A DNA stretch of 59,189 nt from NCBI GenBank assembly GCA_902592965.1, contig CACJGL010000006.1, positions 1 through 59,189 on the forward strand, given 5' to 3'. Positions 32,149 through 40,759 of this stretch are shown piece by piece (position 1 is the first letter of the stretch; the number at the start of each line of letters is the position of its first letter). The notes under the pieces were generated by a model that saw only the letters and a program-made list of their open reading frames with translations, did no database searches and had not been told where the DNA came from. Source of the stretch: an uncultured Pelagibacteraceae bacterium (GTDB taxonomy: Bacteria; Pseudomonadota; Alphaproteobacteria; Pelagibacterales; Pelagibacteraceae). The position numbers and the translations under genes are program-made.

Positions 32149-32643
32149 ATGAAAGAAAAATACTTAAAATTCTGTGATTATGTTGCAAGAGCTTGTGGAG
32201 CTTTTGCAGTTCTAGCTTTACTGTTATCAATTCTTGTAATTGTAGAATTAGTTTTTGAAAGATACTTTTTTCAAAGAGCAATAACATGGCAAACTGAGCT
32301 AGTTACAATGCTTCTAGTTGCTTCAACATTTATTGGAAGCGCATATGTTTTAAGTGAGAAAGCTCATGTGAGTATGGAGTGGATCTATGATTTCTTATCA
32401 AAAAAAAATATATTAAGACTTAAAATTTTTACCTCATTAGTCAGTTTATTATTCTTCTTAATTTTATTCTATTTTGGTTTTTTAATGGTTGAAGAAGCGT
32501 TTACTAAAAATTACTCAACAGGAACGGTTTGGGATCCTCCATTGTGGGTTCCATATTCTTCAATGATGATAGGTGCTGCGTTAATGATTTTACAATATAT
32601 AGCAGAAATTATTAAGCTTACAGACGAAAAGGATACTAACTAA
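32149..32643 (+). CDS. TRAP transporter small membrane subunit (DctQ type)
   Basis: 164 residues and four hydrophobic helices; FFQRAITWQTELVTMLLVAST near residue 41 is the DctQ signature. It forms the membrane complex with the large subunit, whose ATG overlaps this stop. Translation must start right after the U-tract of the preceding hairpin, which predicts low or regulated expression relative to the binding protein. Confidence 0.9.
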   Translation: MKEKYLKFCDYVARACGAFAVLALLLSILVIVELVFERYFFQRAITWQTELVTMLLVASTFIGSAYVLSEKAHVSMEWIYDFLSKKNILRLKIFTSLVSLLFFLILFYFGFLMVEEAFTKNYSTGTVWDPPLWVPYSSMMIGAALMILQYIAEIIKLTDEKDTN

Positions 32644-33974
32644 TGGATCCATTAATAATTGCAATAATCGTTGCTGTTTTTACTTTGATAGTATTATTTT
32701 CTGGAATACCAATTGCTTTTGGTTTAAGCTTTGTATCAATAGCTCTTTTAGTTGCTTTTGAAGGTTTTCAAATGCTAGATGTCTTCGCTGAAACTTTCTA
32801 TGCAGGATTAAATTCGTTTGTCCTGCTTTCAATACCAATGTTTATATTAATGGGAATGGCAGTTGCCAATTCTCCAGCAGGAAAAGATTTATATACAGGA
32901 TTAGACAGATGGTTATGGAGGGTACCAGGAGGTTTAGTCATTTCTAATATAGGAGCTTGTTCAATCTTTGCTGCGTTAAGTGGATCAAGTCCTGCAACTT
33001 GTGCTGCAATTGGTACTATGGGAATTCCTGAAATGAGAAAAAGAGGATACTCAGATCAAATTGCAACAGGCACTATAGCAGCAGGAGGAACTTTAGGAGT
33101 ATTAATTCCTCCAAGTATTGTTTTAATTGTTTATGGAATCGCAACTGGAACATCAATCGGAAGATTATTTTTAAGCGGATTGATACCTGGATTTATGCTT
33201 GCTGGTATGTTTGCTATCTGGGCACTGATACACAGTTACTTTATAGATAAAGACTCAGCTAAAGCTTTAAAGAATAGAACTCCACCAACTTTTAAAGAAA
33301 AAATTGAGGTTTTACCAAGGATACTTCCTTTCCTAGCAATCATTGCTGGTGTCTTATATGTTTTATATGGTGGTGTTGCTACTCCATCAGAAGCTTCAGG
33401 GGTTGGAGCCTTTTTAGTTTTTGTTTTGATTGCAGTTGTCTACAAAATTTACCAACCAAAAAAAATATGGAATATTGTTAAAGTTTCAATGAAAGAAAGT
33501 GTGATGATAATGTTTATCATCGCAGCTTCTTATCTTTTTGCATTTACATTATCTCAACTTTACGTAACTCAATCCTTAGCTCAAAGTATGGTAGAGATGA
33601 GCTCTAATAAATGGGTAGTATTTATTTTAATAAATATATTTCTGTTGATTGCAGGTTTCTTTTTACCTCCAGTTGCCGTAATTGTTATGACCTCAGCAAT
33701 ATTATTGCCAGTTATAACTCAACTGGGATTCGATCCGTACTGGTTTGCAATTGTATTTACAATTAATATGGAAATTGGCCTTATCACTCCACCTGTTGGA
33801 TTAAACCTTTATATAATCAAAGGGATAACACCCGATGTTAGTTTGTCAGAAATTTTAAAGGGATCTATACCATTTATGATAATTATGGCTCTAGCTATAC
33901 TTATTTTGTGTATTTTTCCTGAGATTGTCACTTGGTTACCTGACAAAATAATGGGTAAAAGTTTAGGTTTTTAA
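32643..33974 (+). CDS. TRAP transporter large membrane subunit (DctM type)
   Basis: 443 residues with about 12 helices. Signature segments are SIPMFILMGMAVANSPAG near residue 63, GACSIFAALSGSSPATCAAIG near residue 104, GGTLGVLIPPSIVLIVYG near residue 148 and EIGLITPPVGLNLYIIKG near residue 379. It is the sodium-coupled permease of the system. It is the third gene of the dctPQM set; malonyl-CoA decarboxylase follows after 15 bp. Confidence 0.95.
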   Translation: MDPLIIAIIVAVFTLIVLFSGIPIAFGLSFVSIALLVAFEGFQMLDVFAETFYAGLNSFVLLSIPMFILMGMAVANSPAGKDLYTGLDRWLWRVPGGLVISNIGACSIFAALSGSSPATCAAIGTMGIPEMRKRGYSDQIATGTIAAGGTLGVLIPPSIVLIVYGIATGTSIGRLFLSGLIPGFMLAGMFAIWALIHSYFIDKDSAKALKNRTPPTFKEKIEVLPRILPFLAIIAGVLYVLYGGVATPSEASGVGAFLVFVLIAVVYKIYQPKKIWNIVKVSMKESVMIMFIIAASYLFAFTLSQLYVTQSLAQSMVEMSSNKWVVFILINIFLLIAGFFLPPVAVIVMTSAILLPVITQLGFDPYWFAIVFTINMEIGLITPPVGLNLYIIKGITPDVSLSEILKGSIPFMIIMALAILILCIFPEIVTWLPDKIMGKSLGF

Positions 33975-33989
33975 TATATAAAAAACACC

Positions 33990-35297
33990 ATGTTAAATAT
34001 AAAAAGAATATTCGAGACGATTGCTGATGCTGGTCAAAAAATTTTAGAGAAAAAATCATTAAAAAAATTCTCTAAAAAAAGAGATTTAATTGAGTTATGT
34101 GATGACCTGTTATCATCTAAAGGTGCAGCATTTGGCATTACATTAGCGAGGGATATTCTTTTTAGATATCATAACTTGTCTCATGAAGATAAATTAAAAT
34201 TCTTACTTCAAGTAAATGAAAAATATAAACCTGACACAGCAAATATTGACAATGCTATAAAAGACTATACCGAAAATAAAAATAGTAGATCAATTTTAAA
34301 CTTATCAAGAATTACATCAGGAATTAGAAAAGAATTGTTTATTAGATTAAACATGGCTCCCAATGGTACTGCTGAGATTGTTTCTTTAAGAGAAGATCTA
34401 CAAATGTTTTTATTAAAAAATCCTGAATTAAAAGAATTAGATTACGATTTGATTGATATTTTTAAAAATTGGTTCAATCCTGGATTTTTAAAATTAAGAA
34501 AAATAACCTGGGATACAAAAGCTGCAATATTAGAAAAATTATTAAAATATGAAAAAGTTCATTCAATGAAAGATATGAATGAATTGAAAATTAGATTAGG
34601 AGAAAACAGAAGATTTTTTGCTTATTTTCATCCAGCATTAGAAGATGAGCCAATAATTTTTGTTGAGATTGCGCTAACTAAAGGATTAGCTAAATCTATT
34701 CAAGAGTTAACAAGACCTAATGATGGAAAAAAAGAAGATTATGATACAGCAACTTTTTATTCAATTAGCAACTGTCAAGAAGGACTGTCAAGAGTTACGC
34801 TTGGTAACTTCTTAATCAAGAGAGTGGTATACGAATTACAAGAAGAGCTACCTGATGTAAAAAATTTTGGAACTTTATCGCCTATGCAAGGTTTTGCTGA
34901 TTGGGTTAAATCATCAGAAAATGAGAAAATAAGTGAGATAGTTCAAAAAGATAATTTTGTTAAAGTTGAGTTTTTAAAATCTTTAGATCTTAAAATTGGA
35001 GATAGAAAGTTTATTGATAATAAAGATTTACTTACAAAACTTGCTTTAAATTACTTGGCTGTACAAAAAAATGATCTAGGTTTTCCCATTAATGATGTTT
35101 GTAGGTTTCACTTAAAAAATGGAGCTGAAATTGATGATATCGTTATTAATGCCAATGTTTCTGATGTTGGTTTTAAAAGATCATTTGGAATAATGGTTAA
35201 TTACAAGTATGAACTCGGTAAAATTGAGCAAAATCATCAAGAGTATGTAAACGAAAAGAAAATTAATATATCAAGCAAACTTAAAAAATATGTCTAG
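33990..35297 (+). CDS. Malonyl-CoA decarboxylase
   Basis: 435 residues, with a helical N-terminal domain (1-170) and a C-terminal GNAT-like catalytic domain. FYSISNCQEGLSRVTLGNFL near residue 252, followed by LPDVKNFGTLSPMQGFADW and the C-terminal CRFHLKNGAEI, are the family signatures holding the catalytic Ser and His. It converts malonyl-CoA to acetyl-CoA and CO2. Its position right after a TRAP transporter resembles malonate-utilisation (mat) clusters. No malonyl-CoA synthetase (MatB) is in the window; the divergent CoA-transferase might stand in for it. The stop overlaps the dusA ATG by 8 nt. Confidence 0.92.
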   Translation: MLNIKRIFETIADAGQKILEKKSLKKFSKKRDLIELCDDLLSSKGAAFGITLARDILFRYHNLSHEDKLKFLLQVNEKYKPDTANIDNAIKDYTENKNSRSILNLSRITSGIRKELFIRLNMAPNGTAEIVSLREDLQMFLLKNPELKELDYDLIDIFKNWFNPGFLKLRKITWDTKAAILEKLLKYEKVHSMKDMNELKIRLGENRRFFAYFHPALEDEPIIFVEIALTKGLAKSIQELTRPNDGKKEDYDTATFYSISNCQEGLSRVTLGNFLIKRVVYELQEELPDVKNFGTLSPMQGFADWVKSSENEKISEIVQKDNFVKVEFLKSLDLKIGDRKFIDNKDLLTKLALNYLAVQKNDLGFPINDVCRFHLKNGAEIDDIVINANVSDVGFKRSFGIMVNYKYELGKIEQNHQEYVNEKKINISSKLKKYV

Positions 35298-36291
35298 ATT
35301 AAATAGAACTGTTTCTGTTGCTCCTATGATGGACTGCACAGACAAACATGAAAGATTTTTCTTAAGACTAATTAGTAAAAATGTTCTTCTCTATACTGAA
35401 ATGATTGTCTCAGAAGCTATTGATAGAGGAGACAAAAAGAAACTATTAGAATTTGATATGAGGGAAAAACCTGTTGCTCTGCAGCTAGGAGGTTCTTCTC
35501 CAAAATTATTAGGAAATGCCGCATATTTAGGTGAAGAGTTTGGCTACGATGAAATAAATTTAAATTTAGGTTGTCCAAGTAAAAAAGTTCAGAAAAATAG
35601 ATTTGGGGCTTGTTTAATTCAAGAACCTAATCTTGTTGCTGATTGTCTAAGTGAAATGATTTCAAAAACATCAATTCCTGTAACAGTTAAAACTAGAATC
35701 GGATATGACAATGTTGATCAATACGAAAATTTATATAATTTTGTAAATATTTTAAAAGAAACAGGTGTTAAAACTTTTATAATCCATGCCAGAAAAGCAA
35801 TGTTGGGAAAATTTACACCTAAACAAAATTTAAACATTCCACCTTTGAAATATGAATACGTAAATAGATTAAAAAAAGATTTTCAAGATTTAGAAATAAT
35901 AATTAATGGAGGCATAACGTCTACTGATCAAATCAAAGAACATTTAGATAATGTAAACGGTGTTATGATTGGAAGGTCAATTTATCATTCACCTTACATG
36001 TTAGCAGATATTGAGAACCAAATTTTTAATAATAGTGAAGTTTTGACAAGACAAGAAGTTCTTGAGAAACTAATTGAGTATGTAAAAGAAGAAATTAAAA
36101 AGGGTACGAGATTAAATCAAATCATGAGACATACTCTTGGTTTATTTCATGGACAAACAGGTTCAAGTTTTTGGAAAAGATATTTAAGTGAAAATATGTG
36201 TGTAAGAGAAGCCGATGTTAAGAAAATTGATCACATAATGGATAAAGTAAAATTTAATCCACAAAGTATATCGGCAGGTCAAATTGAATAA
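35290..36291 (+). CDS. dusA: tRNA-dihydrouridine synthase A
   Basis: 333 residues with a TIM-barrel FMN enzyme signature: VAPMMDCTDKHERFFLR at the N-terminus (DusA-type), LNLGCPSKKVQKNRFGACL near residue 91 with the catalytic Cys, VTVKTRIG near residue 132, IIHARKA near residue 156 and NGGI followed by GVMIGRS. It reduces uridines in the tRNA D-loop (U20 and U20a in E. coli). The start overlaps the malonyl-CoA decarboxylase end by 8 nt and the stop is overlapped by the next gene, so it appears to ride in that operon. Confidence 0.95.
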   Translation: MSRLNRTVSVAPMMDCTDKHERFFLRLISKNVLLYTEMIVSEAIDRGDKKKLLEFDMREKPVALQLGGSSPKLLGNAAYLGEEFGYDEINLNLGCPSKKVQKNRFGACLIQEPNLVADCLSEMISKTSIPVTVKTRIGYDNVDQYENLYNFVNILKETGVKTFIIHARKAMLGKFTPKQNLNIPPLKYEYVNRLKKDFQDLEIIINGGITSTDQIKEHLDNVNGVMIGRSIYHSPYMLADIENQIFNNSEVLTRQEVLEKLIEYVKEEIKKGTRLNQIMRHTLGLFHGQTGSSFWKRYLSENMCVREADVKKIDHIMDKVKFNPQSISAGQIE

Positions 36292-37117
36292 TACTCTTTT
36301 AGAGATTAATAATATTTATTTTATTTTTTTAATGATGGCAGCCGCTGTTCCAGTTGGTTTCTTCGCGGGATTTTTTGGAATTGGTGGGGGTTTGATATCT
36401 GTACCATTTTTATTTTTTGTGTTTGAAGCATTTAATGTAGATAAAGATTATTTAATGCATCTATCTGTAGGGACAGCTTTTTCAATAACAATTTTAACAG
36501 CTACAGCTTCAGTATTAACTCATAGAAAGTATAATGCTGTTGATTTTAATATTATAAAAAATTATGGAACATTTGTAATAATAGGCGTTTTCTTTGGAAC
36601 ATTGATGGCAGCATTGATGAATACTAAAACTTTATTATTCTTTTTTTCTGCCGTTGTTTTCTTTTTTGGAGCTTACTTGTTATTACAAAGTGAAAAGAAA
36701 AAAAAAATTAAAAAAAAATTTAATATTTTTCCTAGAATAATATTTGGATTTTTGTCAGGATTAATATCTGCTCCTATGGGCATAACAGGAGCTATGATGA
36801 ATGTTCCTATACTAAGGTATTTTGGCTATCCTATTAACTTAGCAATAGGTAGTTCTGCAGCGATTGGATTTATAATAGCCTTATTTGGATCAATCGGATT
36901 TTTTACATCTGGCATGATGTTAAAAGCAGATATCCCATTAAGCATAGGGTTTATTAATATACCTGCATTTATTATATTTGTTCCTATAACAACATTCATG
37001 GCAAGGATCGGAGCAAAAACAGTTCAAGATCTAGATAGAGTTAAAACACAGAGATTATTTGGTGTTTTTTTATATGTTATCGGTACTTTATTTCTTTATA
37101 GATTTTTAGTGACTTAG
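36284..37117 (+). CDS. TauE/SafE family membrane protein (sulfite-exporter-like)
   Basis: 277 residues with about eight helices in two repeats: GFFAGFFGIGGGLISVPFLFF near residue 24 and FLSGLISAPMGITGAMMNVP near residue 153. The family exports small anions or organosulfur compounds (sulfite, sulfoacetate) or is uncharacterised. The start is a TTG overlapping dusA by 8 nt; the alternative ATG at about 36332 would cut into the first helix. It is the last gene before a convergent phosphomutase gene and is followed at once by a GC-rich folded element. Confidence 0.85.
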   Translation: MNNTLLEINNIYFIFLMMAAAVPVGFFAGFFGIGGGLISVPFLFFVFEAFNVDKDYLMHLSVGTAFSITILTATASVLTHRKYNAVDFNIIKNYGTFVIIGVFFGTLMAALMNTKTLLFFFSAVVFFFGAYLLLQSEKKKKIKKKFNIFPRIIFGFLSGLISAPMGITGAMMNVPILRYFGYPINLAIGSSAAIGFIIALFGSIGFFTSGMMLKADIPLSIGFINIPAFIIFVPITTFMARIGAKTVQDLDRVKTQRLFGVFLYVIGTLFLYRFLVT

Positions 37118-37152
37118 GAGACGAGGTGGTTTCAGTCTCCCTCCGCCACCTC
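37117..37152 (+). other. GC-rich pseudoknot-like element after the TauE stop
   Basis: Two perfect inverted pairs interleave: GGAGAC 37117-37122 with GTCTCC 37135-37140, and GAGGTGG 37123-37129 with CCACCTC 37146-37152. Because the 5' arm of the second lies in the loop of the first, they can form an H-type pseudoknot (connecting loops of 0, 5 and 5 nt) or two alternative hairpins. The element is far more GC-rich than its surroundings. It lies between convergent genes, so it may be a bidirectional terminator or a 3'-end stabiliser. I recognise no RNA family. Confidence 0.55.
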
Positions 37153-37205
37153 AATTACATATTATTCGATTCTCTAATTTTTTCTTAACTCTTTATAGTT
37201 GAATT

Positions 37206-38660
37206 TTAAATTTTTTGATCGTAATCCCCAACCTTACCAGTTTGTTGAAGCAGATTATCAATAAAGTCAAAAATCTTCTTTTTTCTATCTTCAGAGGTTG
37301 GACTTTCAGTAACTACAACTAAAGAGGGTTTATTAGAAGATGCTCTTATTAATCCCCAAGATCCATCATCAAAAGAAAATCTTACTCCATTAACAGTTAA
37401 TATTTCTATAATTTCTTGATCATCTACTTTAGTTTTATTATCTTTAATATTTGTTATTTCTTTAACTAAATTCTCAACTACATCATATTTTTCACTATCT
37501 TTACAATAAGGAGCCATAGTCGGGCTTTGATAAGTTGTTGGTAATTCACCAAGTATTTCACTCATTTTTTTGTTATTTTTATCGAGCAACTTACAGACCT
37601 GTATTGCTGAATTAATTCCATCATCATAGCCATATCCCAAAGGTTTATTAAAAAAGAAATGACCACTTTTTTCAAATCCTGCTAAAGCGTTATCGGTATT
37701 TACTTTTCTTTTGATATGAGAATGACCAGTTTTCCAATAAATTGTTTCACATTTATTCTCATTTAATATTCTGTCATTCGAATAAAGTCCTGTCGATTTT
37801 ACATCAACAACAAATTTACTATTTTTATGATCTTTTGAAAGATTTCTAGCTATTAATAGCCCTATTTTATCTGAAAAGATTTCATTACCTTTATCATCAA
37901 TAACCCCAACTCTATCTCCATCTCCATCAAAACCAAATCCAATATCAGCATTATTTTCTTTAACAGCTGATGAAATTGCATGTAACATTTCTAAATCTTC
38001 AGGATTTGGATTATATTTTGGAAAAGTCCAATCAAGGTTGCAATCAAGTTCAATAACCTCACACCCAATACCTCTTAAAATTTCAGGTGCGAATATTCCA
38101 GCTGTTCCGTTACCACACGCAACAACTACTTTAATTTTTTTACTTAATGAGTTTTTTGTTATCAAATCATTTTTATAAATAGCTTGGAAACCATCAATTT
38201 TTTTCATATTTCCTTCACCATTAATAAAATTTTGATTGAGAGTAATATTTTTTAGTTCTTTCATCTCTTCAGGTGCATGAGTTAATCCTTTTTTGATGCC
38301 CATTTTTACACCTGTCCAACCATTTTCATTATGACTTGCTGTAACCATTGCAATTGCATCTGAGTCTAAATTAAATTGTGCGAAATAAACCATAGGAGAT
38401 AAGGATAATCCTATATCCTCGATTTTGCACCCAGTTGAAACCAAACCCTCTTTTAATTTTTCTTTGATATGTTCGCTGTAAGACCTGTAGTCTTGGCCAA
38501 CTATAATTCTAGGATTGTTTTTTTTTGTATGATTAATTATTTGAGTTCCAAGACCTTTACCGAGTTGAACGATTCCATCATCATCTATGTCTTTTTCGTA
38601 TACCCATCGTGCGTCATATTCCCGAAAGCCGTAGGGATCAATTTTTCCCGAATTATTCAT
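37206..38660 (-). CDS. Phosphomannomutase/phosphoglucomutase
   Basis: 484 residues of the alpha-D-phosphohexomutase superfamily: the phosphoserine loop MVTASHNENGWTG near residue 99, the metal-binding FGFDGDGDRVG near residue 233, the sugar loop GFEKSGHFFF near residue 317 and the C-terminal phosphate-binding RASSNKPSLVV. It interconverts hexose-6- and hexose-1-phosphates for nucleotide-sugar synthesis. It is AlgC/ManB-like; mannose or glucose preference is not decided by eye. It is divergent from nrdA. Confidence 0.92.
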   Translation of the reverse strand: MNNSGKIDPYGFREYDARWVYEKDIDDDGIVQLGKGLGTQIINHTKKNNPRIIVGQDYRSYSEHIKEKLKEGLVSTGCKIEDIGLSLSPMVYFAQFNLDSDAIAMVTASHNENGWTGVKMGIKKGLTHAPEEMKELKNITLNQNFINGEGNMKKIDGFQAIYKNDLITKNSLSKKIKVVVACGNGTAGIFAPEILRGIGCEVIELDCNLDWTFPKYNPNPEDLEMLHAISSAVKENNADIGFGFDGDGDRVGVIDDKGNEIFSDKIGLLIARNLSKDHKNSKFVVDVKSTGLYSNDRILNENKCETIYWKTGHSHIKRKVNTDNALAGFEKSGHFFFNKPLGYGYDDGINSAIQVCKLLDKNNKKMSEILGELPTTYQSPTMAPYCKDSEKYDVVENLVKEITNIKDNKTKVDDQEIIEILTVNGVRFSFDDGSWGLIRASSNKPSLVVVTESPTSEDRKKKIFDFIDNLLQQTGKVGDYDQKI

Positions 38661-38734
38661 GTGGATATATGTACATTTTTTTAAAATTTTTATTGATAAT
38701 TATTTAATAAGTTCTATAAATGTTCTATTGATTT

Positions 38735-38750
38735 ACAATTTATATAGTAT
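38735..38750. promoter_or_regulatory. NrdR box 1 upstream of nrdAB
   Basis: ACAATTTATATAGTAT matches 13 of 16 positions of the palindromic NrdR consensus ACACWATATATWGTGT. The second box starts exactly 31 bp further on, about three helical turns, the spacing usual for NrdR box pairs. NrdR is the Zn/ATP-cone repressor of ribonucleotide reductase genes; nrdR is not in this window. Confidence 0.8.
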
Positions 38751-38765
38751 ATCAGGTAAATCTGC

Positions 38766-38781
38766 ACACTATATCTAGTTA
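38766..38781. promoter_or_regulatory. NrdR box 2 upstream of nrdAB
   Basis: ACACTATATCTAGTTA matches 13 of 16 consensus positions. It overlaps the likely -35 region of a promoter whose TATAAA -10 lies at 38799-38804, so bound NrdR would block polymerase. A weak 7-bp hairpin (38773-38779 with 38785-38791) plus a T-run also starts inside this box. Confidence 0.82.
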
Positions 38782-38798
38782 TTTACTAGATTTTTTAG

Positions 38799-38804
38799 TA
38801 TAAA
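38799..38804 (+). promoter_or_regulatory. Probable -10 element of the nrdAB promoter
   Basis: TATAAA 18 bp before the nrdA ATG and just downstream of NrdR box 2. A GGGAG ribosome site at 38813-38817 follows. The -35 would fall at about 38776-38781 and is weak. Confidence 0.4.
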
Positions 38805-38821
38805 GATAAAAAGGGAGTTTA

Positions 38822-40759
38822 ATGAACAAAATATTGTCTCAGGCGATTAGGAAAGCTGTCTCTGATTATAAACCAGCGGAAAAAATCAGCAATAATGACA
38901 AAAGACCAGACTTATTTTCACTAAATAACAACACAGAGTTGTTTCAAAATTCTAAAGGGATAACTATTAAAATAGATAGATCTAGGGATAATAATTTAAC
39001 AGATTTTGGAAGAGCAACACTAAGCGACAGATACCTTGGAGAAAACGAGTCATTCCAAGATTTATTTGCAAGAGTTGCGAGTCATTACGCAGATGACAAC
39101 TTACACGCGCAAAGACTTTATAACTACATAAGTAACTTATGGTTCATGCCAGCAACACCAGTTTTATCAAATGGTGGAACAAAAAGAGGTTTACCAATTT
39201 CCTGTTTCTTAAATGAAGCAGGGGATAGCTTAACTGGAATATTAGATCTATGGAGTGAAAATGTTTGGTTAGCAGCTAAAGGCGGAGGTATTGGAAGTTA
39301 TTGGGGCAACTTAAGATCCATTGGAGAAAAAATTGGAAGAGTTGGAAAAACTTCAGGAATTATTCCTTTCATTAAAGTTATGGACTCTTTGACAATGGCG
39401 ATCAGTCAAGGTTCTTTAAGAAGAGGATCAGCAGCTTGTTATCTTCCAATTGATCATCCGGAGATAGAAGAATTTATTGAAATGAGAAGACCAACAGGTG
39501 GTGATCCAAATAGAAGATCATTAAATTTACACCACGGTGTTTTAGTTTCAGATGCATTTATGAGAGCCGTTGAGTTAGACGAACAATGGGCACTAAAAAG
39601 TCCAAAAGATCAATCAGTACAAGCAACTGTCTCTGCAAGAAATTTATGGATTAGATTATTAACTGCTAGAATTGAAACTGGAGAACCTTATATTGTTTTC
39701 ATTGATACAGTTAATAGAATGATACCCCAACATCATAAGCTAGCTGGTTTGACTGTTAAGACATCCAACTTATGTATCGAAATAACTTTACCAACAGGAA
39801 TTGATAAAGAGGGTAGAGATAGAACAGCAGTATGTTGTTTATCATCTTTAAATTTAGAAACTTATGATGAATGGAAAGACGATGAAAATTTTGTTCCAGA
39901 TGTAATGAGATTTTTAGATAATGTATTAACTGATTTTACTGAAAAAGCCCCCGAGTCATTTAGTGATGCAGTTTATTCAGCATTAAAAGAGAGAAGTGTT
40001 GGTCTAGGTGTTATGGGACTTCATTCATTCTTCCAACAAAAAATGATTCCTTTTGAATCTGTGATGAGTAAAGTTTGGAATAAAAAAATATTTGAAAGCA
40101 TCCAAAAACAGGTTGATCAAGCTTCAAAAAATTTGGCTGATGAAAGAGGTGCATGTCCAGATGCTGCGGATTATGGTATTAATGAAAGATTTTCAAATAA
40201 AACCGCAATAGCTCCAACTGCTTCAATTTCAATTATTTGTGGTGGAACTTCTCCAGGAGTTGAGCCAATTGCAGCAAATAGTTACACACATAAAACTTTG
40301 TCTGGATCATTTAATGTTAGAAATAAATATCTTAGTAAATTATTAGAGAAGCACGATAAAAATGATGATGAAACTTGGTCAAGTATAACAACTAATCAAG
40401 GCTCAGTTTCTCATCTTGATTTTTTAACACAACAAGAAAAAGACGTATTTAAAACAGCTTTTGAACTAGACCAGAAATGGATTGTGGAGTTAGGTGCAGA
40501 TAGAACACCTCATATTTCACAAGCACAATCAATCAATATATTTATACCTGCAGACATTCATAAAAGGGACTTACACCAAATTCATTTCCAAGCTTGGAAA
40601 AAAGGATTGAAGAGCCTTTATTACTGCAGATCTAAATCAATACAAAGAGCGGAAAACGTAAACGATGCAAATTCTACAGATGTAACTGCAAACGTTTACA
40701 AATCTAAAAAACAAGAAAATCAACAACCAGAATATGAGGAGTGTTTATCATGTCAGTAG
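38822..40759 (+). CDS. nrdA: Ribonucleoside-diphosphate reductase, alpha (catalytic) subunit
   Basis: 645 residues, shorter than E. coli NrdA (about 760) because the N-terminal ATP-cone is missing. Key residues are present: Cys128 in LPISCFL (redox pair), the active-site SNLCIEI near residue 318 (Asn, Cys, Glu), the second redox Cys in AVCCLSSLNLE, PTASISIICG, and the C-terminal swinging-arm pair in ECLSCQ. It reduces ribonucleotides with the NrdB radical subunit. Loss of the cone implies loss of classical dATP overall inhibition. A pair of NrdR boxes precedes it, and nrdB overlaps its end. Confidence 0.95.
   Translation: MNKILSQAIRKAVSDYKPAEKISNNDKRPDLFSLNNNTELFQNSKGITIKIDRSRDNNLTDFGRATLSDRYLGENESFQDLFARVASHYADDNLHAQRLYNYISNLWFMPATPVLSNGGTKRGLPISCFLNEAGDSLTGILDLWSENVWLAAKGGGIGSYWGNLRSIGEKIGRVGKTSGIIPFIKVMDSLTMAISQGSLRRGSAACYLPIDHPEIEEFIEMRRPTGGDPNRRSLNLHHGVLVSDAFMRAVELDEQWALKSPKDQSVQATVSARNLWIRLLTARIETGEPYIVFIDTVNRMIPQHHKLAGLTVKTSNLCIEITLPTGIDKEGRDRTAVCCLSSLNLETYDEWKDDENFVPDVMRFLDNVLTDFTEKAPESFSDAVYSALKERSVGLGVMGLHSFFQQKMIPFESVMSKVWNKKIFESIQKQVDQASKNLADERGACPDAADYGINERFSNKTAIAPTASISIICGGTSPGVEPIAANSYTHKTLSGSFNVRNKYLSKLLEKHDKNDDETWSSITTNQGSVSHLDFLTQQEKDVFKTAFELDQKWIVELGADRTPHISQAQSINIFIPADIHKRDLHQIHFQAWKKGLKSLYYCRSKSIQRAENVNDANSTDVTANVYKSKKQENQQPEYEECLSCQ
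40736..40741 (+). promoter_or_regulatory. Ribosome binding site for nrdB inside nrdA
   Basis: GAGGAG eight bases before the ATG at 40750, inside the last codons of nrdA. It decides the nrdB start in favour of 40750 over the in-frame GTG at 40741. Confidence 0.75.

Noticed and set aside
37117-37152. Possible tRNA or tmRNA 3'-end fragment (CTCCGCCACC ending) acting as an attachment site
   Set aside because: The T-arm does not pair, the T-loop lacks the invariant A58, and no integrase or mobile gene is nearby.
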